A stretch of DNA of 41,470 nt from Gemmatimonadaceae bacterium. GTDB lineage: Bacteria > Gemmatimonadota > Gemmatimonadetes > Gemmatimonadales > Gemmatimonadaceae. The stretch covers positions 1 to 41,470 of the forward strand of contig DASXKV010000063.1 in the NCBI GenBank assembly GCA_036496605.1, read 5' to 3'. A model generated the notes under the pieces. That model was not told where the DNA came from and made no database searches. It saw nothing but the letters and a program-made list of their open reading frames with translations. Both the position numbers and the translations under genes were made by a program. Below, piece by piece: positions 27,146 through 35,245 of this stretch; the stretch's first letter is position 1; each line of letters opens with the position of its first letter.

Positions 27146-28434
27146 GAGGAATCCGGACGCGCCTTTCGGTGATGATGTTCCTCCAGTTCTTCATCTGGGG
27201 GGCGTGGTACACGATGATCGGTGTGTACATGGCGAAGGTGGGGATGGAGCGACTCACGTTCTGGCCATTCACGGTGAATCCGCTTGCCGCGATCGTCGCG
27301 CCATTCTTCGTCGGACTGGTGGCAGATCGGTTCTTCGCCACCGAGCGCGTATTCGGTCTTCTGCATCTCATCGGCGGCGTTGTCCTTCTCGCCGTTCCGA
27401 GCACGTCCAATAATCCCGGGTTGTTCATCGGACTCCTGCTCCTGTACAACCTCTGCTACATGCCGACGCTTGGCTTGTCGAGCTCGTTAGGCTTCCATCA
27501 CATTCCCGACCAGGAGAAGGACTTCCCGAAGATCCGCGTCTGGGGAACGATCGGCTGGATCATCGCGGGGCTGTTCATCGACTACGTGCTCGTGCACTTC
27601 GCCAACGGCCTCAAGGCGGAGGAAACGGCGCTACCCATCTACGCAGCGGCGGTCGCGAGCTTCCTGCTCGCCGCGTTCAGCCTGTCTCTTCCGCACACGC
27701 CGGCACCGGCGCGCGGACAGCACGTGTCGGCGCGCAGCATCATTGGTCTCGACGCGTTCAAGCAACTCGGCAGCAAGTCGTTCTATGTCTTCATCGCCAG
27801 CGCGCTCCTGATCTGCATCCCGCTCGCCGCGTATTACAACTTCACGCAGCTCTACCTCGTGGGCGCGAAGGTGCAGAACATCACCGCGACGCAGTCGCTG
27901 GGGCAGATGAGCGAGATGCTCTTCATGCTCGCGATGCCGTTGATGTTCGCGCGCTGGGGCGTGAAGAAGATGCTCATGGCCGGCATGGCCGCGTGGGTGC
28001 TTCGGTACGCGCTGTTTGCCGCCGCGGCGCCGAGCGCGATCTACTGGATGATCGCGTTAGGCATCCTGCTCCACGGGATCTGCTACGACTTCTTCTTCGT
28101 GACGGGCATGATTTACGTCGACAAAAAGTCCACGCCCGCGATCCGCGGCCAGGCGCAGGGCTTCTTCGTCTTCGTGACATACGGTGTCGGGATGTTGATT
28201 GGTGCGTACGTCGCCGGGAACATGGTCTACAACCGCTTCCTCGGAACGGCCCCGGCACTCACGCTGGATCAGTGGCGGAGCTTCTGGATTCTGCCGTCGG
28301 CGTTCGCGCTCGTGATCCTGATCTTCTTCGCGCTCGCGTTCCACGATCGAGAAGCGGAAGTGAAGCCGGTTGCTGCTGGTGCGGGAGCTGGTCCCACGGC
28401 CCGCGCGGAGGCGGCGACGCCAGCGGGGAGATAA
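27142..28434 (+). CDS. MFS transporter, nucleoside/sugar:H+ symporter-like (NupG-type)
   Basis: 430 residues from the ATG at 27142, coupled to the DUF1080 gene. Twelve predicted helices beginning MMFLQFFIWGAWYTMIGVYM (the WGAWY block is typical), FTVNPLAAIVAPFFVGLVADRFFATERVFGLLHLIGG, and RVWGTIGWIIAGLFIDYVL; second half SKSFYVFIASALLICIPLAAYYNFTQLYL. Close in pattern to the nucleoside:proton symporter group often found beside Gfo/Idh/MocA and DUF1080 genes in Bacteroidetes and Planctomycetes, where it may carry keto-sugars or glucose. Ala/Gly-rich C-terminal tail of about 25 residues. Substrate here is inferred from the neighbour, not seen. Confidence 0.85.
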   Translation: MRGIRTRLSVMMFLQFFIWGAWYTMIGVYMAKVGMERLTFWPFTVNPLAAIVAPFFVGLVADRFFATERVFGLLHLIGGVVLLAVPSTSNNPGLFIGLLLLYNLCYMPTLGLSSSLGFHHIPDQEKDFPKIRVWGTIGWIIAGLFIDYVLVHFANGLKAEETALPIYAAAVASFLLAAFSLSLPHTPAPARGQHVSARSIIGLDAFKQLGSKSFYVFIASALLICIPLAAYYNFTQLYLVGAKVQNITATQSLGQMSEMLFMLAMPLMFARWGVKKMLMAGMAAWVLRYALFAAAAPSAIYWMIALGILLHGICYDFFFVTGMIYVDKKSTPAIRGQAQGFFVFVTYGVGMLIGAYVAGNMVYNRFLGTAPALTLDQWRSFWILPSAFALVILIFFALAFHDREAEVKPVAAGAGAGPTARAEAATPAGR

Positions 28435-28462
28435 GACGACTCGAATCTGCTCGAGACCTCGT

Positions 28463-28656
28463 CCCAGACCGTCGGCGGCCCTCTTGAGGCAATCATCCAC
28501 TGCTTGAACGCGGACACAGCCGGACACAACGGACAAAGCCGGACAAACAAGAGAAGGTTGACGATCTTATGAAAAGTTCGTTCCGCGCTCTTTGGTTTTG
28601 TCCGGCTTTGTCCGTCGTGTCCGGCTGTGTCCGTGGTAACAGCTGTTGAGAGCTGC
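28463..28656. repeat. Dispersed repeat, copy 1 (cggaca family, inverted arms)
   Basis: Left arm of cggaca-type units (spacing 9-10 nt) and right arm of tgtccg-type units, about 60 nt apart; the arms are reverse complements. It shares its outer ends and inner words with copy 2 at 36235-36432 in the same orientation, including the identical 12-mer CCCAGACCGTCG at the left edge and AGCTGC at the right. It lies between the convergent transporter gene and the 28708 gene. The 28435-28707 stretch contains nothing else I can name. Confidence 0.85.
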
Positions 28657-28707
28657 ACTGCGAATGGGTTGAGTCGACAGGGATCCTTCCCCTCGCTCGG
28701 GATCGCC

Positions 28708-29214
28708 TCAGAGCGCTCCCCATTTCGTGTACGGGACCGGCTTCGTGAATGGCGGGCCGACCTGAATGACGATGTCGGCGTGCGCGGTGAGCGGGATCGT
28801 CGCCGGATTCCCCGAGTACGGCTTGCCGTTGAGCCACACACGCATCGATTGGCTCTTCTTCGTCGACGCACCGGCAGCGTGCGTGCGGTCGAGCGGTTGA
28901 CCCCACACCGCGAAGAAGTCGCCGAGCGTGAACGAGCGATCCATCGGCGCCTCGATGTGAATGATGCCGTCCGGCGTGTGGGTGTGCAGCCAGTAGATGC
29001 AGCGCGACTCGCGCGGGATGCCGATGAACTGCGGGATCGTCATCGCTTTGCCGTGATCGAAAATCGCGAGGTGTTGATGGATGTGAATGCGCTGGCCTTC
29101 CTGCGCATCGCACGAGATGCCGTTGATCGTCTGGCCCATCGCCTGTGACGCGGCACGCGACGCGGGAATGAGGAGGGCGCAGGCGAGGACAGTCGTAAGA
29201 CGAGCAATGTTCAT
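28708..29214 (-). CDS. Secreted His-rich protein of unknown function
   Basis: 168 residues. Signal peptide MNIARLTTVLACALLIPASRAAS. Recognisable but unnamed pattern: QRIHIHQHLAIFDHGKAMTIPQFIGIP, one Cys in SCDAQEG and one in RESRCIYWLHTHTPDGIIHIEAP, then RSFTLGDFFAVWGQPL. The HIHQH, LHTHTPDGIIH and two conserved Cys suggest a metal site. The same layout is known to me from other soil-lineage hypothetical proteins, but no function is attached. Last residues TKPVPYTKWGAL. Divergent from the methyltransferase gene, convergent with the transporter across repeat copy 1. No ribosome site seen. Confidence 0.8.
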   Translation of the reverse strand: MNIARLTTVLACALLIPASRAASQAMGQTINGISCDAQEGQRIHIHQHLAIFDHGKAMTIPQFIGIPRESRCIYWLHTHTPDGIIHIEAPMDRSFTLGDFFAVWGQPLDRTHAAGASTKKSQSMRVWLNGKPYSGNPATIPLTAHADIVIQVGPPFTKPVPYTKWGAL

Positions 29215-29320
29215 GATTCGCGAATGGGTGAGGGTCGAGATAGCCCGGCGGGACGTTGAACGACCCTAGATTAATGCCCTGCTCATCGGACCGCATCACA
29301 TCGTCGCCATCATACCACAC

Positions 29321-30019
29321 GTGACAGTTCTCGCACCCGTTGTCGGAGTGCTCGCCGGCGCCGCCGCCGGTGGTCTCCTCATGATCCGCGCATCGCGCCA
29401 GTGCCGCAAACCTTCCGACCGCGCCGGTCGCGTCGTGCTGCAGCGCATGAACCTCAGTCACGCCGCGGTGACCGCGTGGGGTCTGAGCCATGTCCAGATC
29501 AGGGACGACTTCACGATCCTCGACATCGGATGCGGCGGCGGGCGCACGATCGACCGCCTCGCGTCGATCGCGACGCGCGGGAAGATCTACGGCGTCGACT
29601 ACTCCGAAGCGAGCGTCGCCTCGGCGCGCGAGACGAACCAGCGATGGATCGCGGAGGGGCGTGTCGACATTCAGCAGGCGAATGTCTCACGGCAGCCATT
29701 CCCGGACGCGACGTTCGATCTCGTCACCGCGGTGGAGACGCATTACTACTGGCCCGACTTGCCGCGCGACGTGCGCGAGGTGATGCGCGTGCTCAAGCCC
29801 GGCGGGACGTTCCTGATCATCGCCGAGACCTATCGAGGCCGAAAGAACGATTGGTTATACCGTCCCACCATGACGCTCGTCCTGCGCGCATCGTACCTCA
29901 CGCCCGAACAGCACCGCCAACTGCTCGTCGACGCTGGCTACGTCGATGTCCGGGTGATCGAGGAGGAATCGAGAGGGTGGATTAGCGCGATCGGACTCGT
30001 TCCGCCGGCGCTGCCTTGA
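29321..30019 (+). CDS. Class I SAM-dependent methyltransferase
   Basis: 232 residues from a GTG start that has no ribosome site; a start at a downstream ATG is possible. The N-terminal 22 residues are hydrophobic (VLAPVVGVLAGAAAGGLLMI). SAM motif I TILDIGCGGGRTIDRLA, motif II acid in YGVDYS, post-I NVSRQPFPDATFDLVTAVETHYYW and motif III VLKPGGTFLIIAE. UbiE/COQ5-like small-molecule or lipid methyltransferase; target not readable. Followed by a Gfo/Idh/MocA gene 56 nt later. Confidence 0.85.
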   Translation: MTVLAPVVGVLAGAAAGGLLMIRASRQCRKPSDRAGRVVLQRMNLSHAAVTAWGLSHVQIRDDFTILDIGCGGGRTIDRLASIATRGKIYGVDYSEASVASARETNQRWIAEGRVDIQQANVSRQPFPDATFDLVTAVETHYYWPDLPRDVREVMRVLKPGGTFLIIAETYRGRKNDWLYRPTMTLVLRASYLTPEQHRQLLVDAGYVDVRVIEEESRGWISAIGLVPPALP

Positions 30020-30075
30020 TGCCCGGCTATTCAGGGAGTATCTCTCACCGTCCAGTCGAAACAGCGAGAGACCCG

Positions 30076-31413
30076 ATGCCTAACGATGATCCGATAACCC
30101 GCCGCTCCTTCGTCGGCGAAGTCGCCTCGACGACCGCCGCCTTCACCATCGTCCCCTCACACGTCCTCGGGCGTCGCCACGTCGCGCCCTCCGACAAGCT
30201 CAACGTCGCCTGCATCGGCGTCGGCGGAATGGGTGCGAGCGACGTGCGCGGCATGGGCGCGATCGAGACGATCTACGCGCTGTGCGACGTCGACGAGAAG
30301 AACGCCGCCGACAGCTTTAATGCCTTTCCCAAGGCGAAGCGCTACAAGGACTACCGCGAGATGCTCGATAAAGAAGCTCGTAACATCGACGCGGTCACGG
30401 TCACGATTCCCGACCACTCGCACGCGATGGCGGCGATGGCGGCACTCAAAGCGGGAAAACACGTCTACACGCAGAAGCCGCTCACGCGCACGATCTGGGA
30501 AGCGCGGCAGCTTGCCGCCGAGGCGGCGCGCCGTCCCAAGCAGGCCACGCAGATGGGCAATCAGGGACACGCGGGCGAAGGGACACGTCAGATCCGCGAG
30601 TGGGTCGAGGCGGGCGCGATCGGCAACGTCCACACCATCGAGCTCTGGACCAACCGCCCGATCTGGCCGCAGGGGATGCTCCGCCCGACCGAGATGCATC
30701 ACGTCCCGTCGACGCTCGACTGGGAGCTCTGGCTCGGCCCCGCGCCGACGCGTCCGTATCATCCGTCGTACGCACCATTCAACTGGCGCGGCTATTGGGA
30801 TTTCGGGACCGGCGCGTTAGGCGACATGGCCTGCCACATCATGGACGCGTGCTTCTGGACGCTCCAGCTCCGCTATCCGACGCGCATCACCGCCGAGACG
30901 TCGCAGACCTTCCCGGAGACCGCGCCGAAGGCGTCCCGAATCACGTACGAGTTCCCGGCTGCAGCTGGTCGCGGCCCAGTGATCGTAAATTGGCGCGACG
31001 GCAACATCGTCCCGCCAAAGCCGCACGATTGGACGTGGGAGCGCCCATGGCCTTTCGACTCGAGCGGCCAACTCTGGATCGGCGACAAGGGGACGATGAT
31101 CGCGGGCACGTATGGCGAGAACCCACACCTGTCCGACGAGAAAAAGCATAACGAGTTGATGGCCCACCCGCCGGCGGTGAAGTATCCGCGCGTGAAAAGC
31201 GTCTACCAGGAGTGGGTTGACGCGATTCGCGGCGGCACGCAACCGGGCTCGAACTTCCCCGGCCACGCGGCGCCTTTGACAGAGATGGTCTTGTTAGGCG
31301 ACCTCGCGCTGAAGCTCGGGCGAGTCGATGTGAATCCGGCAAATGGATCGTTCGGATCGACCGTTCCAGAGGATCTCATCAAGCCGGAGTACCGGGAGGG
31401 GTGGAAACTCTAG
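30076..31413 (+). CDS. Tat-exported Gfo/Idh/MocA oxidoreductase
   Basis: 445 residues from the ATG at 30076. Twin-arginine signal TRRSFVGEVASTTAAF (R9-R10), so it is a periplasmic or membrane-bound member. Rossmann GVGGMG at 48-53, then the variant catalytic lysine motif TQKPL (QKP about 133-135 where family members read EKP), and a C-terminal domain with WDFGTGALGDMACHIMDACFWTL as in Bacteroidetes-type members. Exported members keep NAD(P) tightly bound, as the glucose-fructose oxidoreductase of Zymomonas does. With DUF1080 and TIM-barrel neighbours, a role in oxidising or reducing sugar carbon 3 is likely but unproven. Confidence 0.9.
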   Translation: MPNDDPITRRSFVGEVASTTAAFTIVPSHVLGRRHVAPSDKLNVACIGVGGMGASDVRGMGAIETIYALCDVDEKNAADSFNAFPKAKRYKDYREMLDKEARNIDAVTVTIPDHSHAMAAMAALKAGKHVYTQKPLTRTIWEARQLAAEAARRPKQATQMGNQGHAGEGTRQIREWVEAGAIGNVHTIELWTNRPIWPQGMLRPTEMHHVPSTLDWELWLGPAPTRPYHPSYAPFNWRGYWDFGTGALGDMACHIMDACFWTLQLRYPTRITAETSQTFPETAPKASRITYEFPAAAGRGPVIVNWRDGNIVPPKPHDWTWERPWPFDSSGQLWIGDKGTMIAGTYGENPHLSDEKKHNELMAHPPAVKYPRVKSVYQEWVDAIRGGTQPGSNFPGHAAPLTEMVLLGDLALKLGRVDVNPANGSFGSTVPEDLIKPEYREGWKL

Positions 31414-31415
31414 TC

Positions 31416-31503
31416 GGGTGGAGCGTGGAGGGTAGAAGGTGGTAGAGGGTAGAGGTAGCGGCGTTGACCCTCTGCCCTCTACCCTCTACCCTTCCACTCT
31501 CCC
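31416..31503. repeat. Heptamer inverted array C (agggtag / ctaccct)
   Basis: Left arm of gtggagg/agggtag units (31416-31455), right arm of ctctaccc units (31467-31503), period 7 nt. It starts 3 nt past the stop of the exported Gfo/Idh/MocA gene. The right arm runs into the 3' end of the next (minus-strand) gene, whose stop codon TAG is inside a repeat unit. Confidence 0.85.
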
Positions 31504-32729
31504 TTCGCGACCGCGGGCACAAATTGATCAATACCCTTTGGCGGGAATGACAACGTCTTCCCCTGTTCGGCGCTCTGATACGCCGTCATGAGCATCTTCA
31601 CGACTTCGATGCCGTCGTCGAAAGTCAGCAGTGGATCCGCCGTGCCCTGGAAGACGCGGCAGAAGTGCCGGTCCTCGGCCTCGTAGCCGTACGCGACGGC
31701 CTCGCTCGGCACAACGGGCATCAAGCCCATTTCCGCGTTCTGCTTCTCGACGAGATCCTCGCCGGCCTTCCCCTTCACTTCGCGGCTGAAGAAGAGATGG
31801 AGTCCCGAGTCGAGCGAGTTCCACTGCATCGAGTACTCGGGGCCAAGGAGCTCGGCCGAGAGGCGCAGGCCGGCCCCGACGAAACTCCAGGACGTCGATG
31901 CCTCGCCTAACACAACTGCGCCGTCGGCTGTTTGAAACTCGATGAGAACGCTCGCAAAATCCTCGCTTGGCGATTTTGTATAGTCGACGTCACTGCCCAT
32001 CTGTTTCTTGAGCTTCGCCGCGTACTCGGGACGTGTCCACTTGAGGCTGGCGATGTGGCCGGTGACGCGTACGGGCTTCACGGTCGAGAGCGACTCGCCG
32101 GGTTTCGTGAGGAGGTGCCTAACGACCAACGCCGAATGGCACATCATGTCGTTGAGGACGCCGCCACCTTGCAGGCGGCCTTGCCAGAACCACGGCGTGT
32201 GCGGCCCGCTGTGCTCTTCCGCGGCGCGCGCGAGGTAGGGACGCCCCGTCGTCGCCGCACCGCGTGCCCACAGGAGCATGCGTCCACGCTCGACGTGTGG
32301 CGCGAAGGCCTGATTCTCGAGGTAGCCGGTCGCGAGGCCGACGCTCTTGACGAGGTCCCGCACCTGCTTCGCTTCGGCGACGTTCCGCGCGAGCGGCTTC
32401 TCGCAGGCGATGCCCTTCAGATCACCCTTGCCGCTCTTATATGCGTTGACGATTTCCTCGACGTTCTCGACGCGGGAGTGGTTCGGCCCGGTGAGCCAGA
32501 TCGCCTCGATCGCAGGATCGGCGACCATGTCGGTGATCGTCTTGTGGGGCTTGCAGTCACCGATGTCGAGCTGTTTCGCGTACGCCGCGGCGGCAGCGGC
32601 GTTCTTCCGGTTCGGGCTCCAGACGCCGCGCACGTCGCCGTCGCGGATGCCTGTCCAGCCGAGCATGTGGAACTTCGCGTTGAATCCCGAGCCGATGAAG
32701 CCGACACCTAACGGTTGTCTGGAGGGCAT
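31479..32729 (-). CDS. Cytoplasmic Gfo/Idh/MocA oxidoreductase
   Basis: 416 residues from the ATG at 32729; the frame is open 22 codons upstream, but that runs through repeat array D. No signal sequence. Rossmann GFIGSGFNAKFHM (residues 10-22), catalytic EKPLARN (110-116), C-terminal substrate domain (GGGVLNDMMCHSALVVRHLL and VLIEFQTADGAVVLGEASTSW). Unlike the Tat-exported relative at 30076 it should work in the cytoplasm with soluble NAD(P). The last residues WKGRG are encoded by repeat array C. Family: sugar dehydrogenases and inositol dehydrogenases; likely oxidoreduction of an imported (keto-)sugar. Confidence 0.9.
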   Translation of the reverse strand: MPSRQPLGVGFIGSGFNAKFHMLGWTGIRDGDVRGVWSPNRKNAAAAAAYAKQLDIGDCKPHKTITDMVADPAIEAIWLTGPNHSRVENVEEIVNAYKSGKGDLKGIACEKPLARNVAEAKQVRDLVKSVGLATGYLENQAFAPHVERGRMLLWARGAATTGRPYLARAAEEHSGPHTPWFWQGRLQGGGVLNDMMCHSALVVRHLLTKPGESLSTVKPVRVTGHIASLKWTRPEYAAKLKKQMGSDVDYTKSPSEDFASVLIEFQTADGAVVLGEASTSWSFVGAGLRLSAELLGPEYSMQWNSLDSGLHLFFSREVKGKAGEDLVEKQNAEMGLMPVVPSEAVAYGYEAEDRHFCRVFQGTADPLLTFDDGIEVVKMLMTAYQSAEQGKTLSFPPKGIDQFVPAVAKGEWKGRG

Positions 32730-32734
32730 GCGCT

Positions 32735-32814
32735 GGTGATTGGTTGTTGGTGGATGGTGGTTAGTTGCAGTGTTGGCACGCTCGCCAATCACCAATCACC
32801 AACCGCCAACTACG
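32735..32814. repeat. Heptamer inverted array D (ggtgatt / aatcacc)
   Basis: Left units of 7 nt (GGTGATT, GGTTGTT, GGTGGAT, GGTGGTT at 32735-32762), right units AATCACC, AATCACC, AACCGCC, AACTACG at 32787-32814. It fills the gap between two minus-strand genes; the TAG stop of the upstream gluconate-dehydrogenase-like subunit gene lies in the last right unit. Confidence 0.9.
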
Positions 32815-33415
32815 AATAACTGACTCCAAGCTTCGCGAGCGCCTCGGGCGGGCACCCGTTCCATGCCGGCAGCGCGACGTTCCCCTTGTACTGGACGTCC
32901 TGCCAGCCCATCTGCGTCGAGTAGAAGCCGGACGCCGTGAGATCGCGGAAGTGGCTGAAGAACAGGACGCCGTGATGCATCTCGGGTCGCGCCTTCTTCG
33001 GCCAGGCGATGTCGTCGAGCACCTGCCGCCGCTGCGTGTCGGTTGCGGTGACGAAGATCTTCGAGAAGCGATGCTGACATTCGTTGTCGAGCCAGGCGAG
33101 GCCGCCCTGGATCGACGTCTTCTGTGTCACCGTGGCATCCTTATCGGCGAGAAGGAAGTCCATGAACTCCGGGACTTTCGCGTCGGTCGCGCTGCCCGAG
33201 CGCTCGTCGCGCGGAATGATGTAGTCGACGAGGAGCCTAACGGCGGCCCATTCGTGTGCGGTGAAGAAGGCCGGCGCGGCTGGTGCTCCGGTGGCCTCGA
33301 GCTTCTCCATAGCGCGGACGACACGCTCGAGGTGTTTCGGGGCAACTCCTATCGAGGCCGCCAATGGAGTGAGCGCCAGAGCTTTCAATGCATCTCGTCG
33401 ATTCACATCCGTCAT
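32810..33415 (-). CDS. Gluconate 2-dehydrogenase subunit 3-type protein
   Basis: 201 residues from the ATG at 33415 (AGGAG ribosome site); an ATG five codons earlier has none. A Tat-like N-terminus VNRRDALKALALTPLAASIG lets the pair be exported together. Family body FFTAHEWAAVRLLVDYIIPRDERSGSATDAKVPEFMDFLL and WLDNECQHRFSKIF matches subunit 3 (the small 'hitch-hiker' subunit) of membrane-bound FAD dehydrogenases. In such enzymes the large GMC subunit has no export signal of its own. It precedes nothing but is 60 nt downstream of the GMC gene, so both are one unit. Confidence 0.9.
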   Translation of the reverse strand: MTDVNRRDALKALALTPLAASIGVAPKHLERVVRAMEKLEATGAPAAPAFFTAHEWAAVRLLVDYIIPRDERSGSATDAKVPEFMDFLLADKDATVTQKTSIQGGLAWLDNECQHRFSKIFVTATDTQRRQVLDDIAWPKKARPEMHHGVLFFSHFRDLTASGFYSTQMGWQDVQYKGNVALPAWNGCPPEALAKLGVSYS

Positions 33416-33475
33416 ATTCTCTCCTGCCATTCAACAACGTTCGTCCGTGCCAAATGCTTCATTCGGGATGACAGC

Positions 33476-35146
33476 CTACAAGGCCCCTTCCTTCCTCTGA
33501 CTCGCGATGTAGTCCGCGGTCCGCCACGAGAGCGCGAGGATCGTCCACGTCGGATTCTTGTCCGCCTGCGACACGAACGGCGACCCATCCGCGACGAAGA
33601 GGTTCTTGCACTCGTGCGCCTGACAATTCGCGTTCACGACCGATGTCTTCGGATCGCTTCCCATCCGTGCGCCACCGAGCTCGTGGATGATCTGACCACC
33701 CGTCGAGATGTTGTATCCCTGCTCCTTCGTCGGCATCGGTGAGAAGATCTCCCCGCCCATCTCGGTGAGGAGCGCGCGGAAAGTCTCGTGCATGTGCTTC
33801 ACCTGGTTGAACTCGTGATCGGTCCAACCCCAGTGGAACCGCGCGACGGGTATCCCCCAACGATCCACGACATTCGGGTCGATCTCGAGATACGATTCGT
33901 CGTTGGGTATCATCTCGCCGCGTCCGGAGAAGCCGATCGTCGCGCCGTAATACTTGCGATAATCCTGCTTCAGCTGCTTGCCATACCCGCCACCGCCCGG
34001 GTACCGCTCGATCCCGCCCATGAACCCGGCACTCGGCTGATACAGACCGCCCCACACTTCGATGTGGTAGCCGCGCGGGAAGTCGAGTTTCGAGTTATCC
34101 AACCACCAGGGCATGTAGAGGTGCATCCCGCCGACGCCATCCTCGTTATGCGTGACGTGATCCGCCATCGCCGGGATGAACCCGGCGAGGTCGGTGCCCG
34201 TCGTATCGGTGAGATACTTGCCAACCGTACCGCTGCCGTTGGCGAGACCCTGCGGGAAGAACGACGACTTCGAGTTCAGGAGAAGGCGCGACGTCTCGCA
34301 CGCGCTCGCCGAGAGGACGACGATCCGCGCCTCGACGTGCTTGTCCTCACCCGTGCGCTTGTCGATATACGAGACGCCCGTCGCCAGGCCGTCCTTCCCG
34401 ACCGTCACTTCGCGCACCATCGAGCTCGTCAGCAGCGTTAGGCGCTTCGTCGCCAAGGCCGGGGCGATGAGGACATCAGGGCTCGAGAAGTTCGCCTTCA
34501 CGCCGCAGCCGCGGTTGCACTGGCCGCAATAGTGACACTTGAGGCGCCCGTTCAATGGTTGGGTGATGATCGAAAGGCGCGCCGGGATACAGGTCACGTT
34601 CAACTTGTCCGAGGCCTTCTTGACGAGCAGTTCGTAACAGCGCGGCTTCGGTGGCGGCTGGAAGATGCCGTTCGGTTCGTTAGGCAAATTCTCGTGACTG
34701 CCGAAGAGCCCGATCAGCCGGTCGACGCGGTCGTAGTACGGCGCGACGTCGTCGTAACCGATCGGCCAGTCTTCCCCGAGTCCATCGCGTGTCTTCCCCT
34801 GGAAATCCCTCGGGCCAAAGCGGAGCGAGATGCGTCCCCAGTGATTCGTGCGTCCGCCAAGCATGCGGGCGCGCCACCACATGAACTTGGATCCGGGAGC
34901 GACCGTGTAGGGCTCGCCTTCGATCTCCCAACCCCCGTCGCAGGCATCGAACTCGCCGAAGGGACGCGTCTTGGTCGACGCCCCACGCCTTGGCGACGCG
35001 TACGACGGCATGAGCATCTTCGAATCGCGCGAGGCGAACCACGACGGTCCGGCCTCGAGCAACACGACGTTCGCGCCCGCTTTCGTGAGCGCGTACGCAG
35101 CCATCCCGCCGCCCGCGCCAGAACCGACTATACAGACGTCATACAC
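33476..35146 (-). CDS. GMC-family FAD oxidoreductase (glucoside 3-dehydrogenase / gluconate-dehydrogenase type)
   Basis: 556 residues. I choose the GTG at 35146 because it has AAGGAG 9 nt upstream and starts just before the FAD motif (YDVCIVGSGAGGG, residues 2-14); further ATGs fall in repeat array E. GMC features: LLEAGPSW, RMLGGRTNHWGRISLRF, then GGQIIHELGGARMG and NPTWTILALSWRTADYI with the His-Asn pair region. It also has CHYCGQCNRGCG, Cys at 204, 207, 210 and 214 (C-x2-C-x2-C-x3-C). That matches the iron-sulphur-binding insertion reported for glucoside 3-dehydrogenases. Together with subunit 3 it should form the periplasmic sugar 3-dehydrogenase core. No cytochrome c electron acceptor is encoded nearby. 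Confidence 0.92.
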   Translation of the reverse strand: MYDVCIVGSGAGGGMAAYALTKAGANVVLLEAGPSWFASRDSKMLMPSYASPRRGASTKTRPFGEFDACDGGWEIEGEPYTVAPGSKFMWWRARMLGGRTNHWGRISLRFGPRDFQGKTRDGLGEDWPIGYDDVAPYYDRVDRLIGLFGSHENLPNEPNGIFQPPPKPRCYELLVKKASDKLNVTCIPARLSIITQPLNGRLKCHYCGQCNRGCGVKANFSSPDVLIAPALATKRLTLLTSSMVREVTVGKDGLATGVSYIDKRTGEDKHVEARIVVLSASACETSRLLLNSKSSFFPQGLANGSGTVGKYLTDTTGTDLAGFIPAMADHVTHNEDGVGGMHLYMPWWLDNSKLDFPRGYHIEVWGGLYQPSAGFMGGIERYPGGGGYGKQLKQDYRKYYGATIGFSGRGEMIPNDESYLEIDPNVVDRWGIPVARFHWGWTDHEFNQVKHMHETFRALLTEMGGEIFSPMPTKEQGYNISTGGQIIHELGGARMGSDPKTSVVNANCQAHECKNLFVADGSPFVSQADKNPTWTILALSWRTADYIASQRKEGAL

Positions 35147-35163
35147 GAGCGAGATCTCCTTGA

Positions 35164-35244
35164 GGTTGTTGGTGCTTGGTCGCTGGTCATTGGTGTCCGG
35201 TGTAACACCGAGCACCAACCACCAGCCACCAGCTACCGGCCACC
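35164..35244. repeat. Heptamer inverted array E (GGTnnnn / caccnnn)
   Basis: Six GGT-starting 7-nt units (35164-35205: GGTTGTT, GGTGCTT, GGTCGCT, GGTCATT, GGTGTCC, GGTGTAA) followed by CACCGAG, CACCAAC, CACCAGC, CACCAGC, TACCGGC and CACC (35206-35244). The units vary at four positions but keep the heptamer register. It lies right behind the TIM-barrel gene (stop at 35246) and ahead of the GMC gene. Confidence 0.9.
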
Positions 35245-35245
35245 T

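Noticed and set aside
35146-35218. Longer GMC start at 35218
   Set aside because: The extra residues come from heptamer array E and lack a ribosome site.
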